Shown here piece after piece: positions 25,759 through 33,249 of a stretch of 64,000 nt of DNA (position 1 is its first letter; every line of letters begins with the position of its first letter). The DNA is from Streptomyces stelliscabiei (GTDB taxonomy: Bacteria; Actinomycetota; Actinomycetes; Streptomycetales; Streptomycetaceae). Where the stretch lies: NCBI RefSeq assembly GCF_014873495.1, contig NZ_JADBGF010000001.1, positions 5,518,001 to 5,582,000 on the forward strand, written 5' to 3'. Made by a program: the position numbers and the translations under genes. Under the pieces are notes generated by a model that had not been told where the DNA came from, searched no databases, and was given only the letters and a program-made list of their open reading frames with translations.

Positions 25759-27362
25759 GCCTCGGGGTCGAACCGCGCCAGCCGTCGGCGCATCCGGCCC
25801 GTGGACCAGGGCCAGCTGAAGCTGTTGACGCCGTTGTCGTCGAGGTAGTAGCTGGAGCAGCCGCCCGCGTCGTAGACCGTGGACGGCAGCGCCTGCCGCA
25901 CCTCGGCGTGGAACGCCGCCTGCACCTCGGGCCGTACGTCCATGCTGGTCAGGCCCGCCGAGCGGAAGTGCCGCACCGCGCCCGTCACATAGTCGAGCTG
26001 GGCTTCGAGGACCGCGTACGCCGAGGAGTGGCCGGTGCCGAGATGCGGTCCGAGGAGGACGAAGGCGTTGGGGAAGCCGCTGACGGTGGTGCCGAGGTAG
26101 GCGTCCGGGCTGCCCTTCCAGTGGTCGTCGAGGCAGGCCCCGTCGGCGTCGAACACGCGACGGGCGATGGGCATGTCGAGGATGTGGAAGCCGGTGCCCA
26201 GGATGATCGTGTCGACGTCCGCGCGGCTGCCGTCGGCACCGATGACACGGCTGCCCTCGACGGCCTTGACGGCCGTGGCGTGCACGGTGACGTTGGGCCT
26301 GGTCAGCGCCTGGTAGTAGGTGTTGGAGAACAGCAGCCGTTTGCAGCCCAGGGTGTAGTCGGGGGTCAGTGCCCGCCGCAGTGCCGGGTCCTTGACGGTG
26401 GCCCGCAGATGGAGCGTGCCGACCTTCTGCACGGCCCGCAGGAGGGCAGGGTGGCGGAAGCCGACGCCGAGGGTCTCCAGCGCCGCGTACTCCGCCCGGC
26501 GCAGGGCCCGTTGGGCTCCGGGCAGGCTCCGCAGCAGCCATCGTTCGGCGCGCGGCACCGGGTGGTCGGGCTTGGGCAGCACCCACTGGGCGGTCCGCTG
26601 GAACAGGTGCAGCCGGCCGACGCCGGGCTGGACGGCCGGCACGAACTGCACCGCCGAGGCGCCGCTGCCGACGACGGCCACCCGGGCGCCGGTCAGGTCG
26701 TGGTCGTGGCGCCAGCGCGAGGAGTGGAAGACCTCGCCGGGGAAGTCGGCGAGGCCGGGCAGGTCGGGGAGCCGGGGTTCGTGCCAGGGCCCGGCGGCGG
26801 CTATCAGGAACCGGGCCGTGTAGCGGTCCCGGCTGGTCTCGACGTGCCAGCGGGCCTCGGCCCGGTTCCACCGCGCCCGGGTGACCTCGGTGCCGTAGCG
26901 GATGAGCGGGGTGACGCCGTACGCGGCCGCCGTGTCGCGGAGGTAGGCGCGGATCTCGGGCTGGCCGGCGAAGGCGCGCGTCCACTCCGGGTTGGGTGCG
27001 AAGGAGTACGAGTACAGGGCGGAGGGCACGTCGCAGGCGCAGCCCGGGTAGGTGTTGTCGCGCCAGGTGCCGCCCAGGTCGTCCGCCTTCTCGACGACGA
27101 CCAGGTCGCGCACTCCCGCCTCGCGGAGTCTGATGGCGGCGCCGATGCCGGAGAGACCACTGCCGATGACCAGCGCCTCGACGTGGCGGGTCTCGCGGGT
27201 GACGGTTCCGGCCGGGCTCGCGGGGGCTTCGGGGCCGGCGGAACGCCCGGGGCTGTCCGGGCTTTCGGGGTTCGCGGGGGCTTCGGCGTTCGCGGGACGC
27301 GCGGGTCCGGCGGGTCTGGCGGGGCTTTCGGGACTGTCTGGGCTTTCTTCGGGCCGGGGCAT
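25731..27362 (-). CDS. Flavin-containing Baeyer-Villiger-type monooxygenase
   Basis: A 543-residue FAD/NADPH enzyme. Residues 1-55 are a Pro/Ser/Glu/Ala low-complexity tail (ESPDSPESPARPAGPARPAN). FAD site ALVIGSGLSGIGAAIRLREA, the BVMO fingerprint FPGEVFHSSRW at residues 207-217, NADPH site VAVVGSGASAVQF, and ATG-like LGTGFHILD follow. It should oxidise ketones to esters. The ATG lies one base after the patatin stop (TGAG-ATG), so the two form an operon: an ester-forming and an ester-cleaving enzyme in tandem. Confidence 0.9.
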   Translation of the reverse strand: MPRPEESPDSPESPARPAGPARPANAEAPANPESPDSPGRSAGPEAPASPAGTVTRETRHVEALVIGSGLSGIGAAIRLREAGVRDLVVVEKADDLGGTWRDNTYPGCACDVPSALYSYSFAPNPEWTRAFAGQPEIRAYLRDTAAAYGVTPLIRYGTEVTRARWNRAEARWHVETSRDRYTARFLIAAAGPWHEPRLPDLPGLADFPGEVFHSSRWRHDHDLTGARVAVVGSGASAVQFVPAVQPGVGRLHLFQRTAQWVLPKPDHPVPRAERWLLRSLPGAQRALRRAEYAALETLGVGFRHPALLRAVQKVGTLHLRATVKDPALRRALTPDYTLGCKRLLFSNTYYQALTRPNVTVHATAVKAVEGSRVIGADGSRADVDTIILGTGFHILDMPIARRVFDADGACLDDHWKGSPDAYLGTTVSGFPNAFVLLGPHLGTGHSSAYAVLEAQLDYVTGAVRHFRSAGLTSMDVRPEVQAAFHAEVRQALPSTVYDAGGCSSYYLDDNGVNSFSWPWSTGRMRRRLARFDPEAYDVTGAVG

Positions 27363-27363
27363 C

Positions 27364-28407
27364 TCAGGCTCCTGTCCGGGCGTCGGTGCTGTCGGCGGTG
27401 GTGGCGGTGTCGGTGGCCTCGGTGGTTGCGACGGCTTCCACGGCCTCCACGGCCTCGCGGACGAGGGCGCGGGTGGTGCGCAGGGAGGTCTCCAGGACCG
27501 CCGGGCGGCGCCGGGGGTCCATGAAGTTGCCGCCCATCACCTCCAGGTCGGCGGCGGTGGGTTCGATGCGGACGACCCGCGTGCCCGCCGCCCGCAGGGC
27601 GGCGCACTCCGCGTCGAGCGTGCGGGTCATGACCCGGCGCAGCAGCGCCTCCGCCCGGCCGAGGCCCCGGCGCGGTCCGGGGGAGCGCGAACTCATCGGC
27701 GCGATGACGTAGACCTCGTCGAGTCCGCTCGCGACCAGCAGGTCGGCGGAGGCGGTGGAGAGGATGCCGCCGTCGGCGTACCGCCGGCTTCCCACGCGTA
27801 CGGGCGGGTACCAGCCCGGCACCGCCCAGGACGCCCGGAGCGCGTCCCGCAGGGCGACCGGCGCGGTGTCCGGGTGACCGAAGACGGTACGGCGGCCGGT
27901 GTCGAAGTCGGTGGCCACCAGCCAGGTCGCCGGATGGCTCACCCACTGTCCGGGAGGGGTCAGCGCGTCCGCGAGGGCCGCCAGCCGGCGGGCGTCGCCG
28001 CGGCCCTGGGGGAGCAGGCCGGAGAGCCCGGCCAGGACGGGAGCGGTGCGGCCCAGCGCACGGCGGGCCAGCCGGGGCGACCCGGGGAAGGCCGCCGGCC
28101 GGGGCGGCAGCGCCCGGGGCGGGTCGGTGACGTGGCGGAGGAGTTCCGGACGGGCGCCCTCCCGGCCCAGCTGCGCGGCCAGCAGTTCGTCCACGCCGAC
28201 ACCGGCCCCGAGCAGCGCCGCGATCTCGGCCCCGGCGGAGGTCCCCACCAGGACCTCGGTGTCGCGAGGGTCCCAGCCCGTGGCCCGCTGGAGCGCGTGC
28301 AGGGCGCCGGTGGTCCAGGCCGCGCCCAGCGTTCCTCCGCAGCCCAGGACCAGGCCCCGGGAGGGGGTCGTTCGGGAAGGGGTCGTGCGTGTGCTCGTCG
28401 CGGTCAC
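27364..28407 (-). CDS. Patatin-like phospholipase/lipase
   Basis: A 347-residue patatin-fold hydrolase. The oxyanion loop is GLVLGCGGTLGAAW, the nucleophile is in VGTSAGAEIAALLGAG (G-x-S-x-G), and the catalytic Asp is in RYADGGILS. The GTG start at 28407 has GGAG six bases upstream; longer frames cross the promoter/operator region. The likely substrates are lipid or ester bonds. It is the first gene of an operon with the monooxygenase, divergent from the TetR regulator. Confidence 0.85.
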   Translation of the reverse strand: MTATSTRTTPSRTTPSRGLVLGCGGTLGAAWTTGALHALQRATGWDPRDTEVLVGTSAGAEIAALLGAGVGVDELLAAQLGREGARPELLRHVTDPPRALPPRPAAFPGSPRLARRALGRTAPVLAGLSGLLPQGRGDARRLAALADALTPPGQWVSHPATWLVATDFDTGRRTVFGHPDTAPVALRDALRASWAVPGWYPPVRVGSRRYADGGILSTASADLLVASGLDEVYVIAPMSSRSPGPRRGLGRAEALLRRVMTRTLDAECAALRAAGTRVVRIEPTAADLEVMGGNFMDPRRRPAVLETSLRTTRALVREAVEAVEAVATTEATDTATTADSTDARTGA

Positions 28408-28442
28408 TGAGGTCTCCGCCCATTCGGGATACCGACGAGATC

Positions 28443-28461
28443 CGGATACTAGCGGTATCCG
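28443..28461. promoter_or_regulatory. Putative TetR operator palindrome
   Basis: CGGATACTAGCGGTATCCG is a 7-bp perfect inverted repeat around a 5-base centre, 36 bp before the patatin start and 106 bp before the tetR start. A related half-site pair (GGGATACC, 28426-28433) lies 10 bp to the left. Placement between divergent genes is classic for an autoregulated TetR repressor. Confidence 0.65.
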
Positions 28462-28567
28462 AAAGCGGGGGACAGACCGTGGCGGAGTTAGGATCCGGGG
28501 GCTGGGAGAGTGCGGAACCATGAGAGGTTCCCGAGTACACCGCGCCGGACGGGAGAGGGAGCGAGAC

Positions 28568-29176
28568 ATGGCCCGCCTCAGCCGCGTCGAGAGCCAGGAG
28601 CGCACGCGCGAGCGGCTCGTCGCCACCGCGCGGCAGCTGTTCCTCTCCCACGGCTACGCCGCCACCTCGCTCAGCGACGTCGCGGAGACGGCCGGCTACT
28701 CCAAGGGCGCCGTCTACTCCAACTTCCGCGGCAAGGGCCATCTGTGCCTCGCCGCCCTCGACGACATCCGGGCCGAACAGCTGGCGCTGCTCACGGCCGC
28801 CGTCATGGGCGAGGCCGGCATCGACGAACGCCTGGCGGCCTTCGCCGGGTGGGCCGAGGCCCATATCGGCGACGAGGCCTGGACGACGTTGGAGGTCGAG
28901 TTCCTCACCAGCGCGCGCCACGACGCCGAGCTGCGCCGGGAGATCACCGGGCGCGTCGGCGTGATCCGCGAGGCCCTCGCCCAGCTGATCGACGCGCTCG
29001 CCCAGGAGCTGGGCGTCACCGCGGCCATGCCCGCGGACCGGGCCGCGATGACCCTGCTCAGCCTGGGCATCGGCCTCGGCGTCCAGCGCGTCGCCGACCC
29101 GACCGTCCCCACCGCCGTCCTGACCGAGACCCTGCGGCTCGTCCTGCGGATGGACGAGCCGGACACCGCCGGGTGA
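28568..29176 (+). CDS. TetR-family transcriptional regulator
   Basis: 202 residues. The N-terminal helix-turn-helix spans about 10-55 (RERLVATARQLFLSHGYAAT, LSDVAETAGYSKGAVYSNF). The ligand domain is all-helical, with a typical TetR C-terminus ending VLTETLRLVLRMDEPD. GAGGGAG lies upstream of the ATG. It probably represses the divergent patatin-monooxygenase operon through the palindrome at 28443; the ligand is unknown. Confidence 0.92.
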   Translation: MARLSRVESQERTRERLVATARQLFLSHGYAATSLSDVAETAGYSKGAVYSNFRGKGHLCLAALDDIRAEQLALLTAAVMGEAGIDERLAAFAGWAEAHIGDEAWTTLEVEFLTSARHDAELRREITGRVGVIREALAQLIDALAQELGVTAAMPADRAAMTLLSLGIGLGVQRVADPTVPTAVLTETLRLVLRMDEPDTAG

Positions 29177-29216
29177 CCCCGCGGGCCCTCGTCGAGGCCG
29201 GGTGACGCGTGTGCCG

Positions 29217-30497
29217 TCAGGCCCGCGCGCGTGATTCCGCCGCCCGGCGGGCCAGCGAGTCGAAGACCACCGCGACGAGCAGCACTCCACCGGTGATCAT
29301 GAACTGGACCGCCGGCTGGACCCCCAGCAGCGCCATGCCCGAGGCGATCGACTGGATGATGAGCACCCCCAGCAGTGCCGACCAGGACGAGCCGCGCCCG
29401 CCGAACAGGCTGGTGCCGCCGATGACGGCGGCGGCGACGGCGTTGATCAGCAGCATGCCGGAGCCCGGGACCTGGGTCGCCGAGGTGAGCCGTGAGGCGA
29501 CGAACAGACCGCCGACCGCGGCCAGGGTCCCCGAGATCAGGAACACCGAGATCCGTACGCGCGCCACGTCGACGCCGGACCGCCGGGCCGCCTCCACACC
29601 GCTGCCCACCGCGAGGACCTGCCGGCCGTACACCGTGCGGCGCAGCAGGAGGTCCGAGGCGACGATGACGCCGAGGAAGATCACCAGCGCCAGGGGCAGT
29701 CCCTCGAACCGGTCCAGTACGGCGACGGTGGCGAACGCGACCGCCGCGAGCAGGGCCGTACGCACCCAGATCTCGGCACTCGCCCGGTACGGCATCCCGG
29801 CGGCAGCCCGGCGTCGGCGGTCGCGGAGGCAGAGGAGGAGGTACACGGCCGGGCCGAGCGCCGCCAGGCCGTAGGTGACGACGGGGGAGCCGAAGGACAC
29901 GCTGGTCAGGTCGGCGACCAGCCCGTCGTCGCTGAAGCTGATGGAGCTCTCCGGCCCCAGCAGATAGAGCATCAGGCCGTTCCAGGCCAGCAGACCGGCG
30001 AGGGTGACGACGAACGCGGGCACGCCGATCCTGGTGAAGATGATCCCGTGCAGGGCCCCGGCCGCCGCGCCGCAGCCGACCGCGACGAGTACGGCGAGCC
30101 CTTCCGGCATGCCGTGGTTCACGTTCAGCGTCGCGAACATGGCGCCGGAGAGCCCGGCCAACGAGCCCACCGACAGGTCGAGTTCGCCGATCAGCAGCAC
30201 GAAGACGACACCGACGGCGACCATGCCGGTGCCGACGATCTCCACGCTGAGGACGGACAGGTTGCGCGGCGAGAGGAAGTTCTCGTTGAGGCTCTGGAAG
30301 ACGGTCCAGGTCACGGCGAGGGCGAGCAGGGCCGGCGCCGGACCCAGCCCACCCGCGTGCACCCTGCGGCGCACGGCATGCGCGTACGCGCGGGGGCGTT
30401 CGCCGTACCACCGGCGCCCGCCCTCCCGCGGACTCCCCGTCTTCCCGGCGTCGCCCCTTCCGCTGCCGTCGCCCCGCCCGCTCCCCCTCACGGCCAT
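29217..30497 (-). CDS. Sugar ABC transporter permease (BPD_transp_2/RbsC-XylH type)
   Basis: A 426-residue membrane protein with about ten helices. A long charged N-terminus is followed by LLALAVTWTVFQSLNENFLS, the conserved IVGTGMVAVGVVFVLLIGEL-DLSVG block of ribose/xylose permeases, and the coupling loop near ARRSGVDVARVRI. GGAGGAG lies four bases before the ATG. Its first codons overlap the end of the ATPase gene by 10 bp. It forms the channel of the importer encoded at 29217-32414. Confidence 0.92.
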   Translation of the reverse strand: MAVRGSGRGDGSGRGDAGKTGSPREGGRRWYGERPRAYAHAVRRRVHAGGLGPAPALLALAVTWTVFQSLNENFLSPRNLSVLSVEIVGTGMVAVGVVFVLLIGELDLSVGSLAGLSGAMFATLNVNHGMPEGLAVLVAVGCGAAAGALHGIIFTRIGVPAFVVTLAGLLAWNGLMLYLLGPESSISFSDDGLVADLTSVSFGSPVVTYGLAALGPAVYLLLCLRDRRRRAAAGMPYRASAEIWVRTALLAAVAFATVAVLDRFEGLPLALVIFLGVIVASDLLLRRTVYGRQVLAVGSGVEAARRSGVDVARVRISVFLISGTLAAVGGLFVASRLTSATQVPGSGMLLINAVAAAVIGGTSLFGGRGSSWSALLGVLIIQSIASGMALLGVQPAVQFMITGGVLLVAVVFDSLARRAAESRARA

Positions 30498-31264
30498 GTC
30501 TCCTCCGGGTCGGTGGGGCGATGGTCGGCGGTGTTGTCCACCGCGCCGGTGATGGAGGAGATGATCTGCTCCTGGGAGGTCGTGCTCACGTTGAACAGGC
30601 CGTTGTTGCGGCCGAGGCGCAGGACGGCGATCCGGTCGGCGACGGCCTTGATGTCCCCCATGTTGTGGCTGATGAGGAGTATCCCGGTGCCCCGGTCGCG
30701 CAGTTCCTCGATGAGGTCGAGGAGCTGGTTGGTCTGTTCGAGGCCCAGGGAGGCGGTGGGCTCGTCGAGCAGGAGCAGCCGGGGCGCGCTGACGAACGAG
30801 CGGGTGATCGCGACGACCTGGCGCTGCCCGCCGGACAGCGTCGCGAGCGGCACCCGCACGTCGGGGATGCGGATGGAGAGGGTGCGCAGCAGCTCGCGGG
30901 TGCGGCGCTCCATCTCCACCTCGTCGAGGACGCCGAACCGGCGGATCTCCCGGCCGAGGAAGAGGTTGCCGACGACGTCGAGGTTGCCGCACATCGCGAG
31001 GTCCTGGTAGACGGCCGCGATCCCGAGGAGCTGGGCGTCCTGGGGGCGCCGGATCTGGACGGCGGTGCCCTCCCACTCGATGACGCCCCGGTCGGGGGGA
31101 CCGACCCCCGAGATCACCTTGACCAGGGTGGACTTCCCGGCGGCGTTGTCGCCGACCAGGGCGACCACCTCCCCGGCCCTGATCTCCAGCTCGACGTCCA
31201 CCAGCGCCTGGACGGCGGCGAAGCGCTTGGACACACCGCGCAGGGCCAGCAAGGGCTGAACCAC
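30488..31264 (-). CDS. Sugar ABC transporter ATP-binding protein (single domain)
   Basis: 258 residues. Walker A is GDNAAGKST, the Q-loop is in AAVYQDLAM, the signature is LSGGQ, and Walker B is LLLLDEPTAS with the H-loop ISHNMGD. Ribose/xylose-type importers in E. coli use a fused double-ATPase; this is the single-domain form common in actinobacteria, so it should act as a homodimer. The start lies 22 bp after the binding-protein stop. Confidence 0.93.
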   Translation of the reverse strand: MVQPLLALRGVSKRFAAVQALVDVELEIRAGEVVALVGDNAAGKSTLVKVISGVGPPDRGVIEWEGTAVQIRRPQDAQLLGIAAVYQDLAMCGNLDVVGNLFLGREIRRFGVLDEVEMERRTRELLRTLSIRIPDVRVPLATLSGGQRQVVAITRSFVSAPRLLLLDEPTASLGLEQTNQLLDLIEELRDRGTGILLISHNMGDIKAVADRIAVLRLGRNNGLFNVSTTSQEQIISSITGAVDNTADHRPTDPEETWP

Positions 31265-31286
31265 CGGGCCACCTCCTGGATGAGGT

Positions 31287-32414
31287 TCACGGGCTGAGTC
31301 CGGCCTTGTCGCAGGCGGGCCGGAGCTTCGGGGTGCAGATCTGGTCGATGGTGTACATACCGTCCTTGACCAGAGTGTCCTCGATGGTGCCGGCCGTCAC
31401 CGGGACCGACGGGAGCAGGACCGCCGGGATGTCCTGGTCGGTGGGGCTGTCGACGGTTCCGGTGGCGATGGAGTCGACGCTCTCGTCGCGCCCCAGGGCC
31501 ACCGCCATCTCGGCGGCGGCGTCGGCCGCCGGCTTGAACGGCTTGTAGACGGTCATGTACTGCTCGCCCCTGATGATGCGCTGCGCGGCCGCGAGATCCG
31601 CGTCCTGCCCGGTGACCGGCGGTGGCGGGCTCACGCCACTGGCGCCGAAGGCGGAGACCACGGCGCCGGCGAGGCTGTCGTTGGCGGCCAGGACGCCGTC
31701 GATGTTGTTCGCGCCCAGGGCGGAGATGGCGCCGCTCATGTTGACGTACGCGTTCTCCGGACGCCATCCGACGGTGTCGTACGACTTTCCGATCTTCACC
31801 TTGCCCTCCAGGGCGGAGAGCGCGCCGCGCTTGTACCAGCCGGCGTTGGGGTCGGTGGTGGCGCCGTTCATCATGACGATCTGGCCGCCGTCCGCCTCGG
31901 GGCCCATGGCCTTGAGGAGGGCTTCGCCCTGGAGCCTGCCGACGGTCTCCCCGTCGAAGGTGACGTACCCGGAGATGGGTCCCTGGGCGAGCCGGTCGTA
32001 GGCGACGACCGGGATGCCGGCCCGGTCCGCGGCCTCGACCGAGGAGCGCAGCGCCTTGGGGTCGACGGCGGCGACGATCAGGACGTCCACGCCCCGGGTG
32101 ATCATGGCGTCGAGCTGCTGCCGCTGGACCGCCGGTTCGGCCGTGGCGGCGACGGTCGCCGCCGGGCAGTCCGGGCACAGCTCCTTCAGCTTCTTCTCGA
32201 TCAGGGGCCTGTCGAACTGTCCGAACCGGGAGGCTCCGCCGCCCGGGAGCAGTACGCCGACCTGAAGGTCGTCACCCCCGCCCCCGCCGCTCCCGCCGCT
32301 TCCGTCTGCGCCACACGCCCCGGTCAGCACCAGGCCGACGGCGACCACGCCCGCCGCTCCCGCCCGGCTGAGGGACCTTCGCTTCACGGCCGACCGGCCG
32401 ACACCGAGACCCAT
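31287..32414 (-). CDS. Sugar-binding lipoprotein of ABC transporter (periplasmic-binding type 1)
   Basis: A 375-residue exported lipoprotein. The signal ends in the lipobox LTGAC, then a Gly/Ser linker, then the ribose-binding-type fold (LQVGVLLPGGGASRFGQ, DAMITRGVDVLIVAAVDPKA, IPVVAYDRLAQGPISGYVTF). The start MGLGVGRSAVKRR has AAGGAA six bases upstream. It captures a sugar, perhaps xylose-like, for the permease/ATPase downstream. The upstream region carries an unusual 10-bp repeat array. Confidence 0.9.
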   Translation of the reverse strand: MGLGVGRSAVKRRSLSRAGAAGVVAVGLVLTGACGADGSGGSGGGGGDDLQVGVLLPGGGASRFGQFDRPLIEKKLKELCPDCPAATVAATAEPAVQRQQLDAMITRGVDVLIVAAVDPKALRSSVEAADRAGIPVVAYDRLAQGPISGYVTFDGETVGRLQGEALLKAMGPEADGGQIVMMNGATTDPNAGWYKRGALSALEGKVKIGKSYDTVGWRPENAYVNMSGAISALGANNIDGVLAANDSLAGAVVSAFGASGVSPPPPVTGQDADLAAAQRIIRGEQYMTVYKPFKPAADAAAEMAVALGRDESVDSIATGTVDSPTDQDIPAVLLPSVPVTAGTIEDTLVKDGMYTIDQICTPKLRPACDKAGLSP

Positions 32415-32487
32415 TTTCGGTTCCTTAGGGAATTTGCCCGATCTTACCCTGCTATGAGTGGTTCTCATCCAGCGTAGTCAAGCGGCT

Positions 32488-32575
32488 GGTGCGATCCGGT
32501 GCGATCCGGTGCGATCCGGTGCGGTCCGGGGGGTCCGGGGGGTCCGGTGCGGTCCGGTGCGCTCCAGAGGGTCCT
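32488..32575. repeat. 10-bp GC-rich tandem repeat array
   Basis: GGTGCGATCC repeats three times perfectly and then continues as diverged GGTGCGGTCC/GGGGGGTCC units for about 88 bp, about 75 bp upstream of the sugar-binding-protein start and before the small secreted gene at 32691. It is most easily explained by slippage; a regulatory role is possible. Confidence 0.75.
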
Positions 32576-32690
32576 GTGCGGTTCAGGGGCCCCGCCGGAG
32601 GTCCCACGGGGTCCGGTGCGGACTGCGGCGCTGAGCGAGGGAGTGTCCGGCGTCCCGTGCCCTCGGGTGCGTGAGGTCGTTGGGGCCGAT

Positions 32691-32927
32691 GTGAAGAAGA
32701 TCATGACGCTGGCCCTGCTGCCCGCCGCCGCCCTTGCCCTAGCCGCCCCCGCCCACGCGGACAATGACAGCAACTTCGGCTCCGGCGTGAACGCCGCGAA
32801 CAACTGGAACTTCAGCGCGGCCGCCGTGTGCTTCCAGGAACTGGCGGTGGTCCCGGTGGGCGGTGCCTGGAGCGGCAACGCGGTCAACCACTGCGCGAAC
32901 GGAAACGTGCTGAACCCCGCGGGCTGA
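32691..32927 (+). CDS. Small secreted protein, unknown function
   Basis: 78 residues from a GTG start: a basic N-terminus (VKKIMTLALLPAAALALAAP), signal cleavage near AHA, then a short Asn/Gly-rich mature peptide of about 55 residues with two cysteines (AAVCFQE and NHCANGN). The ribosome site (TTGGGG) is weak. It resembles families of tiny exported Streptomyces proteins without known role. It is not a chaplin: the hydrophobic chaplin core is missing. Confidence 0.6.
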   Translation: MKKIMTLALLPAAALALAAPAHADNDSNFGSGVNAANNWNFSAAAVCFQELAVVPVGGAWSGNAVNHCANGNVLNPAG

Positions 32928-33249
32928 CCGGCCCCAGCCGGTACGTCCACCCGGGGAGCGGAGCCGGCGCGTCCCCCGGGGGGGGGGGCGGGCCCGGCGG
33001 GCGGCGTCCGGCACGCCCCGCCGCACCCCGCCGCACCCCGGCACACCGCGGCGCGACCGATACGTCTGTCCTGCTCGCCCTGTCCGTCCGGCCCCTCCCG
33101 CGTGCCCCGGCCACTCCGCCGTCCCCGCCGCCAGGCCCTCGCCCGGCCCTCACCAAGCCCTCGCCCGGCCCCCGCCGACCCCGGACGCCGTAACTGACCC
33201 GCCCGAAGGCCTGGACCAATCCCGCGCCGCCCGCCATAGTGACGCTGCC

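Noticed and set aside
29217..32414. Anti-phage or toxin system in the accessory parts
   Set aside because: No nuclease, reverse transcriptase, toxin-antitoxin or restriction motif was seen here or in the 45-51 kb scar.
32691..32927. Chaplin gene
   Set aside because: Size and two cysteines are suggestive, but the hydrophobic beta-rich chaplin domain and its conserved Gly/Asn pattern are missing.
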